Assembly: GCA_002633025.1 (NCBI GenBank)
Contig: NMRB01000043.1
Coordinates: forward strand, 243,549-307,548
Direction: 5' to 3'
Length of the DNA stretch: 64,000 nucleotides
Source: Notospermus geniculatus
Lineage: Eukaryota; Nemertea; Pilidiophora; Heteronemertea; Lineidae
Positions 54,383 through 64,000 of the stretch are shown in pieces. A program made the translations under genes and the position numbers. The stretch's first letter is position 1. Each line of letters starts with the position of its first letter. Below the pieces are notes generated by a model. That model was not told where the DNA came from. It ran no database searches and worked only from the letters and a program-made list of their open reading frames with translations.

Positions 54383-54427
54383 CTTGTCATAATGGTACCA
54401 AATCTTCAGGAACTCGACGGATGTCAG
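54383..54427 (-). CDS. Calbindin/calretinin-like gene, EF3 entering-helix exon
   Basis: A 45-nt exon for LTSVEFLKIWYHYDK, phase 0 at both ends, acceptor ctacctag|CTG, donor AAG|gtaagg. SVEF.KIW..YD matches the EF3 entering helix of secretagogin and calbindin-32. By eye an alignment to EF1 of calbindin-28K is also possible. Confidence 0.9.
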
Positions 54428-57400
54428 CTAGGTAGAAAAATATAGAAATCTCATTAAAGAAGTTGCTCGCTGATTATATATTTAGCATAGGAATACACGA
54501 ATGGTTGTAAAAATGGTATAAAATGGCCATGTTGCATATTATTTCTGCAAAAGCATGATATGGCAACCATTTTATTTGTTGAAGATTACAAAATAAAAAG
54601 TACGGGCTAACATGTCATTAACTAAACTAACTACGGAAGCATGTTCGAAAATAAGCTTCATAAGGGGCCTAAAGGTATGAACATTCTAATGTGCTTATCT
54701 ACTGTTATTGAGAAACGGAAATCACGAGAGCTTGGGGAAATGATAGCGGTGGTGATTTAGAAACAAAATTCATTCAATTCATTCTGTTAATGTGGGTGTA
54801 AGTGAAACTCTATCCAAAATAAAATATCCTAACATTGTCAGCGTTAGTTGATGCCAGTAGTGTCGGTAGTCTTGCACAGATTGATCAGTACTCGCGTAGA
54901 GGGCATGCTAAACAATGTACTACTGTACATGTATTTTCATTCTAGGACTGATTTTCAATAAAACCCTAAGAATATAGCAGGATAATTACTTTGGTAGTTA
55001 ATGAATCTGCAGTGACACCCTAACCAATAACTATGTGTCACAAACGTTTGGTATTTGGAAGCGAAAGGATTCAAGCTGATATTAGTTGTAAGAATACCAG
55101 TGAAGGGTTTTAAGATCGGTTCACGTTGGGGGTTCCCTAATCATGGCGGATTATTCGTCTTTAACGTTCAAAATACTAACTCTAATACTTTACAAAACAA
55201 GTTCACGAAAAGTACATATGCAACAGAATTATCGAATAACGAATAACAAGCCAAAACGAAACAAAATGTGAGGATGGTTTAGGTGCACAACATTGACAGA
55301 ATGGTCAGACTTTAGGACGTTGTTACGGCGAGTTTAGAGTGAAGTAAAAAGTACGTCTAAAGGGATGCCATATTTTGTATGCACATCCATGATCGAAATA
55401 AAAAAAATGGGTGGATTCACAATCGATAATTTGCCAGTGGGTGAATATCAATAATTACACTTGGGTTCAAACAAACTTGCCTCGGATAACATTCGTGAGT
55501 AAAAAACGTGCATTTGTAATCATTTTTATGATCCGTTTATTGTTGTGCTTGATTAGATGCAAAAAACTGCTCAAGGCCGTGAACACACAACAGCAAACGT
55601 GGCAATGTTTACTAGGTTTTATCATCCTGTTGTCTGCATTAGCATGAAGAATGATTATAGCTCATTGCAATGGAAAATGTATCTTTTATCTATTCAAAAA
55701 CAGACAATTGCATTTGTAATGAGGCAGTGCAAATCTACAAACCAAAAAAGATGTTTGTCATTCAGAGTTGCTCTACATTTTTTTGTGATTATTTCAGGTT
55801 AAACAGAATCGTTTAATACGAGGAATGTTTACGAGGAATGCAATACAACAAAATCAGAGATCCATAGGAACTGACCATCCTGCCGTAGTTGACTACAAAA
55901 AAATCAAACAAGACAACAAATGAAATGCAACTTAAGCAACACAGATCAAACAAGGAAGGAATAGGAAAGATGCATGAAATGGACGAGCTTCTTCTCTTAG
56001 TAAACTGTTACACATCAGTGGTTTTGACCCAGGTAAGTTTAACTCTTGGCCTGGGAAGCCAATGCAATGACGTCTCATGAAGCATCGTATCATAAATCGT
56101 TTGTAAAATGAATTGAGATACTCATCAGCAGTCAAAGTAGTGCTTCTCAGTTTGTAGACACTTACTCGATTAGGACGAATGGATTCAAACTTTCTACGCC
56201 ACAATTTTCAATAAACATGAAGATTTTTGAGTCGAATGACATCGCTTAATCCAGTACCAAGACCGTAAATGAGATATAGCAATCGTTGACATCATGAAAT
56301 CATGGCAAGGTTAAGCTTTCTGCTGGTTGCAGGCTCTGTTTGTTTGTTATAGGGCAACCGGAGGACGTACCTCCATTGGTATCGACGTCGATACAACATG
56401 AGAAGTGCATTTTAGTTTCACCAAAATGAAACGGGGCGATACAATGCTATGAGAAGACACAGAGTATTTTCGGCAGCAGTATAAATGGTTCCTGTATGAA
56501 TATCTGATGAAACTCTTTCCAACCATATTAGGTCCTGCAACATTGTCGATGGCACAGGGGTCCTCACAACTTCTGCACTCGACACCTTATGACAAATAGA
56601 CACACATTTAAAAGGACTTCACGGGGTGCACAGGACAATCGCACGGTGGTTTTCCAATGAGCCGGGTGCTCAGGCCTCTTGTACACTAGGACTTCACAAT
56701 ACCGAAACGTAATGCTTCCGGCAATTTGTTGACAATTGACGACAGCATTGAAAAACCACCGTGATTTTAATTTCAAGCATCGGAACTTTGTATGAAGTTT
56801 AAACCTAGGAATGAAACAGTGCTTACTTGTTTGATATTGTCCTTTAGTATAGAAGGACAAGGGGATTATTCTAGGATTTTCATCAACAGAATAACATCCA
56901 TCAAATTCAATTGCACGTCAGTAATGTCTTGCCTATGGAAGGTTATGCACTGTACACACCTTCTGCCAACTGGAACATATACTAAAGTTGGTGAAGTATA
57001 GTTCTCAGACAAATGTGAACAAACTGGGGACATGCGGACGTGTTTGGCATAAAATGTGTTTCAACACCAGCAGTTGACATGCAGATGCACCCTTATAATA
57101 TTCAACCAATGAATGAAACTATAGAAAAAATTCCCAGTTGTTCTCGCACCAGACCTTTCCTCATGCAAGACGCCCTTATATAGTCAACACAATGTTAAAT
57201 TTCATTCCAAATCATATCATAAACTAATCTTCCCTAACAGGAGCAGTCAGCAGCGCCCATCGCCAAAAGACGGCAGCAAAGTTCTAGCGGACCAATACAA
57301 TACAAAATTCTCCTGACTGGAGCTCAATCAACCATGATTGGGTCCGCTAAGTATTGAATTGGGCCGTAGTGACACCTATTGGTCAACTGACTGACAGCTC

Positions 57401-58955
57401 CTATTCTAATTCATTGATATCCTTGCACGATGTTGGTGTGTGGACGAAGACTGCTGTACTACATACGAAGGGTGGAGCGGCGTGTATGGTGTAGACAAAC
57501 GAAAAAACTTCATTGAAACCTTCATCATCGCATAAACCAATATGCACACCTTTTCTCTCAATGATAGTTATATGTTTCACATTTCTTGAAAGTGGGTGAA
57601 GCATATATCATCATGATCGTATCTGACCGTACCATACACTTCAGTGCTTGCTTATAGTCGGTCAAATCGGACCGGTGCACCAACCCAGTCTGGACTTTCT
57701 GCACCTCTCTCCGCTCAGATTTTATTACCCCAAATACCCCATCTCTTTATTGTCTCTCTGAGAATTGATAAACGGACGTTTTTGTGGTCTTAGTGGCAGT
57801 GTATACGACACGGGACCTCTGGATGCATTTGTGTCAGATGAAGGCAGCATTTCGCTAGAAGGAATGTCCCAGACGCTTTGGTCGACAACCGACCGAGTTA
57901 TACTGGACGAGTATTACTGACTTCATTTACAGAAGAAGTGGATGAGGGACTGATATTGATGATTGGCAAACACCAATATTGACTGACCGGATTAAGTATC
58001 GAACGCTGGCGAGAGGTCTCAAACAGCAGTACGGCATTGGAAAGTATATTGGGCTGCAGTCATTCGGAAACGTATGAAACTGCCAGAACTATCTCGAATT
58101 GCCTGGCGATCTAACCATTTAGGAGATACAGCCCACTTGCTCCAGCATCGACTGTGCCATGAACAAGCTGCTGGGAGCGTTCCGGGTGTTAATACTGTTT
58201 AGAAAGAAGAGGATGGTTCTACAGTGAGGCAAAAAGCGAGTTAATCAGAGTAAAAAGTGTGTTTTTATGTCATCATGATATATAGCGACTACCGCACCGC
58301 GTCGATGATTATCTTGTCATATAAATCAAAATGATTTTATCCATCTTTTTATGCGAGACTCGACAATGGCTGCCGGTCTGCGAGTGTGCAGGAAGAATGG
58401 ACAGGAGAGAATTGACCAATAAGCTGGCCTCCAGCTGCAAGAGGCAATATACAAGGGCAAGGAGAGACACGCCGAAACTTTATGAAGGAGTAGCCTAGAG
58501 GATGTTGAAATTTATGGTAAAAGACATTTATGATGACAAGTAGAATCTCCCTTACCAGACACCTCTGCCAGGAGGACACCACTCTATAAAGGACACCATG
58601 TTCAGTCCCAAATGATCATCTCTATTCATTTTGACCTCTGTAATCAGGACACCCCTCAATTAAGGACATCATCTGTCAGTCCCAGACGTGTCCTTATTGG
58701 AGAGATTCCACTGTAGGTTCCTCACGATACTGATACTTGGTACATGTACATTTTCCAAAACATGATGGTGTTTCCTTTTAAGATACATGTATCAGGGTTT
58801 GCGGTCTATGATGATTTTTGAGAGCAAGCATTGAAGTGATATGGTACACCTCCTTCAAGGAGAGAAATGGAAATCATATGCATTTGAAACAAACAATAAT
58901 GCACCCTGAATGCACGGAACAAAACATGGATATCAGTGATCCTAGCCAGGCTTAC
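54428..58955. other. No exon found; intron or upstream region of the calbindin-like gene
   Basis: I looked for EF1, EF2 and an LPxEENFL linker on the minus strand and found none. The dispersed repeat copy 2 is at 57252-57415. Other open frames lack domains. Confidence 0.5.
57252..57415 (+). repeat. Dispersed repeat, copy 2
   Basis: Diverged match to 3119-3285 in the same orientation, sharing gctcaatcaaccatga, gtccgcta, gccgtagtgac and cctattggtcaact. Confidence 0.65.
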
Positions 58956-59024
58956 ATGACCGTCCTTTTTACCGCCTAGCAGGGAGCTCTGAAATTGAAT
59001 ATCATAACCTGTTGCATTAGCCAT
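58956..59024 (-). CDS. Possible 5' exon of the calbindin-like gene (uncertain)
   Basis: An ATG at 59022-59024 opens MANATGYDIQFQSSLLGGKK, then DGH, ending CAT|gtaagc in phase 0, which fits the LTSVEF exon. QSSL shortly before LTSVEFLKIW recalls the start of vertebrate calbindin ([20 protein letters not shown]). If real, the protein starts here and lacks the usual EF1-EF2. Alternatively a good acceptor (tcaatttcag) inside it makes a 33-nt internal exon (SSLLGGKKDGH), with EF1-EF2 outside the window. It could also be chance. Confidence 0.35.
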
Positions 59025-59205
59025 GAAATGAAAAGTGCTTTTAACCAGTCACTTTATGATCCTGTTCGTAAAGTTTGATGTATTCGTTTTCGTAGAAGAT
59101 ACTGTTAGTTAACAACATCAATTTTGAACTGGAACAACAGGTCAAGAAACGAGCTACTTAATCCAGTTACAGGGAAAGAAAATGGCTAAGGGTCGAGCAG
59201 TTATG

Positions 59206-59662
59206 AGGCCTTTTTACACGGTGCGGGTTCGAGGAAACTTACATGTACCTCCTCCACCCTCCTCGGGCGGGTTCGGTTCAGGATGGATTGATCGCTTTTA
59301 CACGGTGCGGTGTACCCGCCTCGATCTAGTTCGAGGTCGGTTCGTTCGATTGCGTGCCACTAGATGGCGTGTATCAACATTTACAAATCTCGCGCTAATC
59401 TCCTGATAAGTTACGCGAGTGATGTCACTCAGGGAGCGTGCTCAATCCCGCCCGAGGCCGGTGGCGGTCGGTTCGCTTTTACACGAGAGAATAACCGGCC
59501 TGCATCTACCTCCACTTTCCCGAGACTCGCACAGCGAGCTGAACAGGCCCGAGGAAGGTGGAGGTCAGTTGTTTCGCTTTTACATGGGACAAAATAACCC
59601 GGGCCGAACCCTCCTCGATCCAGTCTCGATCCGGAACGCACCCGCACCGTGTAAAAAGGCCT
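59206..59662. repeat. Fold-back element, 457 bp
   Basis: The ends aggcctttttacacggtgcg and cgcaccgtgtaaaaaggcct are perfect inverted complements. Inside, cttttacacggtgcgg, cgcttttacacgagag and ttcgcttttacatggga recur, so the element seems built from repeated end-like modules. Its taca-cgg style resembles the fold-back at 24676-25050. Confidence 0.9.
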
Positions 59663-60093
59663 ATAGAGTAAAGTAGCTGGTGGATGAGATAGATACACAG
59701 TCTCCTTTAGGCCAGGATGCCTTCGGTATCAGACTATCACTCATTCCTCCGTGTCACAATGATTACTTTAATTGTGTACATGATGGATGTACAGCAAACA
59801 GTCGGGCTAGTTCGGGCATCTATATATTGTTATGAAATATGTTGTAAGGTGAATCATTGAGCAGCTGGCCACCCTGCAGTCGTTGGCCACCAATTATTAC
59901 ACCATCTACAAATACATGGCGGCCGACTACTCGATGGCTCACCCTATACGTCAACCACAAGATTCATCCAAGGCCCGAAGCGAAATCGTTCCATGTTGAT
60001 AGAATGTCACTGAACTATGACATACACCAGCGGTGCAACTATCAGAACAGACAATGCTCCAGTTGATACACGTTTCGAAACCTCAGCATTACA

Positions 60094-60212
60094 GAGTTTT
60101 CGCCAAGCCTCCCGAAACGCCAACGCAAACGTCTATCCTTTTGTTTGGTGCTCTCTTCGTGGCATCGAACAATGGGTTCGGCGTTGGTGTTTCGGGGGCT
60201 TTGCGAAAACTC
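60094..60212. repeat. Fold-back element, about 119 bp
   Basis: gagttttcgccaagcctccc and gggggctttgcgaaaactc pair with few mismatches. Pairing continues over cgaaacgccaacgc / gcgttggtgtttcg. Confidence 0.85.
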
Positions 60213-62484
60213 CCTAATATTCATCACCTCTCACGTCTTTGAGTTTGCCCGCCAACATGAGGTTTGATTGTCTTACGTCATCAACAGCACATGATCTGTT
60301 CGGTTTGGTGTCATTTTCGAATTCGGTCAACATGCGGCACTGAAATGGGACACGCTCAATAGAGGGCCTGAGTTTGAACTGGTCAACTAGAGCATTGTCT
60401 AATCTTTGTGAACTACAGGGATGAAGTAATCATATCTGGGGAGTCGAAATTGTTGAATGAATAGTATATACATGTATGAGTATTCTACGTAGGCTTGGCA
60501 CCTTATAAGTTGAGAAAACGTGCACGCTCTTGTAACACCAATCGACACGATGCATGGTTAACCCATTTATGGCAGCTGAAAGGCAAGACGTACGAGCACA
60601 CACTGTACGCTTGTAGGTATTTTGGCCCACAGGACACGGACATCACAGTCCTTCCAATAACTGGAACTTCTTAAATCGCAGCCATTCTGCTTCAGAGCCA
60701 GCAACAGTTGGGTCCGCTGTCTCTGTCTTGTTAAGTCGAGTGGTGTTACTGTCGCAGTAATGTTGTTCTCAAATGGGAATCATCTCAAAAGCATCGCGTA
60801 AGAGCGATTTACTGAACCGTTTAAAATCGCATGAGGAGTCATAATGAACAGAGTTAATAAAGAGAGTTGTGGTTTTCAAAAGTAATTGTGGACAGAGTGA
60901 ATGCAGGAAGGAGTAAGATGCTCATGATCAGCGAACATTTCCTAGCAGGTCAGTCAAAACCATTCATAAGGCCAAGTTACGTTATAGGAATTACACTTTA
61001 ATCTTGACTGTAGTAGACAGGGCTTGCTAGAGATGATATCAAGCATGGCCCGCATGCTGGCATATTCCTTTCATTGGAAAGCATTTCTCGTACTCGGTGT
61101 ACCTTTTACTGGACAGATGTCGCTGCTGGCGAATGAAACATGGCGCATATGTTATGAAAATTCAGGATTTACACCGAATATTACTCACATTACAACTTCC
61201 TTACAATATCAGTAAAAAGAGGATAATGTATCTGTATTGGTATCATAATAGACAGGAAATAAGGAAACTTATAACTGATATGAAAATAAATGTGTTAATA
61301 GAGAGAATATGTTATAATGAGGTGCCCAATGGAGCTAAAAACTTGGATATACCTGCTGCAAGTTGGTAGGAGCGATTTGCAAAAAGGAAGGAGCGGAAGA
61401 GAATTTAAGGACAAACATGGTAAAAACACCACGGAACCATCCGGGGCAGTTAATGCTCTTAAATGGCTTTTACATATCAGATCAACTGTGCTACAGCTTC
61501 GAAACGAAACAGCAGCAAATTCAGATCATTTGATATGCATCATCGTAATGTTTCAGGTCTGACACGGTGCATGCAATCAGATAGCTTTTAATTTGCAAAC
61601 ACTTTCGAATTTTCATTCAATAAAAACTGCTCAAAATGCCGAAAGGTCAAATGTTAGTTTACATGCAATGTGCTTTGGGAAGCCGGTAGTATAGTACAGA
61701 CTTAAAGGGGAGTTTCACGAGGTCTTTCCTTCGGTTGCGCGTTTCTTTTTCTGTAACTAGATGGCACCAGCAAACACTCTAAAAGCCTTCTTTCTAATGA
61801 TACGAGGGAAAGTGGTGGTACCTTGTTCTTGAGAAGCAAACCACTGAGAAAGCAAAGCTACCGCCAATGTTGATTAACCATCACCATTTTCGTCTTTTCG
61901 AGGCCCCAATAGGGCGGCAGGGTACATTTTTAAAATCTACACACTTATCACAAAGCACACTTCAAGCATGCAGGTCCACAATTGGCAGGAAGAAAAACTA
62001 TCGAATATCGAAAACCAAAGCCATGTCACACGAAACGGAAGCCATTTAAGAGCAAATAAATCCATTGCAACTACCATGATTATGCGAAATGCAAGAGTTG
62101 TACAAAATCGACTTCAAAATGTATTATTCTTTAGTTTCGCTTCATTACAGCGAACACCAAACCGGTGTAACAGGAAAGAATATCCTTCCTTCTGGCACTA
62201 AGTATTATAATAATGTGTATGGCTTAACAAAAACTGTAAATTCACTTTTCGGCGGAAGACATACTCCAACTGTTTGATGTGCTATCTCCGGGGTAGGGCC
62301 ACGAATTAGTCAGGGTACAAATGGTACTTTACCAAGACAGCATAATCGTAGCACGAACGGCTAGCTCTGGATCAAGTCTTTCATGTTATTTCAATGAAGA
62401 CATTTGATATAAAAGTAACAGCTGAACTGTATTCAAACGAACCTTCAAATGGTACACGTTTGTAACGGGTCATCTCTGGAAGTA

Positions 62485-62635
62485 TTGCATCTCTATAATT
62501 TTGGACTGCAACTCTGGAGTTGCAATTGTGGAAGTCGGTTTTAATTGAAACAATGTATAACTAGTTACTTCCATAGTTGCAATTCCAGAATTGCAACAGC
62601 ACTTCCAGAGTTGCAACAATTCCAGAGTTGCACCG
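62485..62635. repeat. Cluster of gcaactctggaa / ttccagagttgcaa blocks
   Basis: At least three direct ttccagagttgcaa-like units near 62590-62630 face inverted gcaactctggagttgcaatt near 62507-62530, making a fold-back structure. Confidence 0.7.
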
Positions 62636-63129
62636 TAACACACGTTTACCTTACGCAGGGATCTATAACAAATATCATCTGAATCACCAACTGGTGTGCT
62701 TTTGCGTGTTGTGTGTATGTACGTTTCGTGTTTGTGGTTTACTTCAACGTCGTAGCGTTAGCAGATCAGAAACGAGTGACCGATTAACAGTCCCAAACGA
62801 CGGGTTACAAATGATAGCATTATCATTGAGTATTCTAATCACAAAATCCACCTTATCAAGTTACAAACACTTCAACCCGAATGCTATCATCTGGTCATGT
62901 AGCGGGGTATGATACCAGGATGGAGAGTAATCGTTTATGTTCAAGTCTAGGGAGATGAAGAAGAATTATCTCAATCTTGGGGATGATCAGATTTTATGGG
63001 CTGCGTTACAATTTTGTTGTTTCGTTTCCATGAGAGTATAACTAAATCATTGACACCACACCGATAATATGTTATATCATGGTTTATATATTCAGAACCG
63101 GAGACTGATATTATAATGATAGTAAAGGT

Positions 63130-63235
63130 TTAGAGAATAAACGATAAACGTAAACGGTACGAAAATGACGTCACAATCCTCATGTGACGTCATTGTCGCA
63201 TCGTTTACGTCTATCATTCATTTTCTCAACCTCTC
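63130..63235. repeat. Imperfect palindrome with two tgacgtca half-sites
   Basis: taaacgataaacgtaaacg pairs loosely with cgtttacgtctatcattca. The centre holds aatgacgtcacaatcctcat and gtgacgtcattgtcg, a nearly perfect inverted pair. The tgacgtca match to a CREB site is probably a by-product of the palindrome. Confidence 0.7.
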
Positions 63236-64000
63236 TATATGTCCTAACGGTACACGACTTTCAAAGAACAAAATCGAATCGAACCAGCATCTACAGTACG
63301 GTACTCAGTCGCCACTGAACGATCCAAAGGAATAAAGAGCAAGATACAGGGAAACCCAACCGAAGTGCAGCCTGGATTTCCTGTTAGATGTAGTTAAAAT
63401 AAACAAGTATATGCCAAATCCTTACCTCCGTCTAAAATGTATAATAGGGTAGATTTTAGTTAACAAAGTACATGTTCAGTTCCTGGGGTTGCTTCTCTTT
63501 CTTGAAAATACTTGTAACTGATTTCAACTCAATCTTGTGGGATCATGAGATGTCATGATGAAACTCAGCTCATGGTGTTTGTATTAGGCCGCGCGAAAGT
63601 CATTGGAATAGGCACTGTCACATACTTCATGAAATTACACGCGCATTTACATGTACTTTGCTCTTGATTGAATGTCCGTTGATCAAACATTGGCTAGCTA
63701 AGCGGATCTGACGTTCATGACGTTAGAGTCAATGGCCCACAAAGCTGGCAGACTCGTATTGCCAAGGAAGAGAAGAGAGATTGATACAAGGAGAAAAATG
63801 CTGACGCTTCGACGGGTTACGAGCACATGTATGTCAGTAATGTGTTAATTACACGAGGAGTAGGCATGGTAGGGGAACGCCAGTTACTGGCGTAGTTTGT
63901 CACAATACATCAGTTAATTAATGCAACTTAATTCAGCAGCTTTATGAACAGCTTAGCAAGAAGATAATGTCTTCTTAGCCGAGACAAAATCTGAAAAAAA

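Larger units (their letters stand above)
60213..64000. other. No supportable gene
   Basis: No exon with a recognisable domain on either strand. It includes a cluster of direct and inverted ttccagagttgcaa blocks (62485-62635) and an imperfect palindrome at 63130-63235. It would be upstream of, or inside, the first introns of the calbindin-like gene. Confidence 0.5.

Noticed and set aside
62577-62912. A 111-codon plus-strand frame
   Set aside because: It begins in the ttccagagttgcaa repeat cluster and has no recognisable domain or splice context.

Overview
This window is eukaryotic, from an invertebrate animal. It has multi-exon genes with GT/AG introns, metazoan-only families (receptor guanylyl cyclase, two-pore K+ channel, hexa-EF-hand calbindin family, rhodopsin-like GPCRs), a Tc1-type transposon, and many short fold-back elements. 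Frequent acatgtac-type simple sequence and an expanded intronless GPCR family fit a marine invertebrate such as a hemichordate, echinoderm or cephalochordate. That placement is inference and I cannot name the species. Every gene I can support is on the minus strand. There is one 121-base N gap and one isolated N.

Layout by position. 1-12.9 kb: no convincing genes, but two tandem duplications with a period near 591 bp, a 44-bp tandem repeat, a degenerate Tc1/mariner-type transposon (9417-10665) and a fold-back element. 12.96-13.55 kb: one large 5' coding exon of a TWiK/TRESK-like two-pore K+ channel, ending inside the first selectivity filter. 16.25-29.20 kb: a complete receptor guanylyl cyclase that I could splice by hand into 22 coding exons with matching phases (3276 nt, 1091 residues). 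Its order is signal peptide, ANF-type ligand-binding domain, one membrane helix, pseudokinase domain, coiled coil and class III cyclase. Several fold-back elements sit in its introns.

30.1-45.8 kb: seven tandem, intronless, intact GPCR genes plus one broken N-terminal relic. The helices and intracellular loops are almost identical between copies, while extracellular loop 2 differs in a mosaic pattern. The spacers were duplicated with the genes, so sibling spacers act as empty-site controls for insertions.

46.7-54.4 kb (perhaps to 59.0 kb): EF3-EF5 of a calbindin/calretinin/secretagogin-family gene. Its EF4 exon is present as two adjacent 98-nt copies 66 bp apart. Splicing in both would shift the frame, so they look mutually exclusive. 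EF1, EF2 and EF6 were not found. The remainder, to 64 kb, holds only repeats and fold-back elements that I can support.

Functionally the window holds membrane signalling genes (cGMP production, K+ leak, a peptide-receptor-like GPCR array) and one cytosolic Ca2+ buffer/sensor. Nothing in the sequence shows that they act together.
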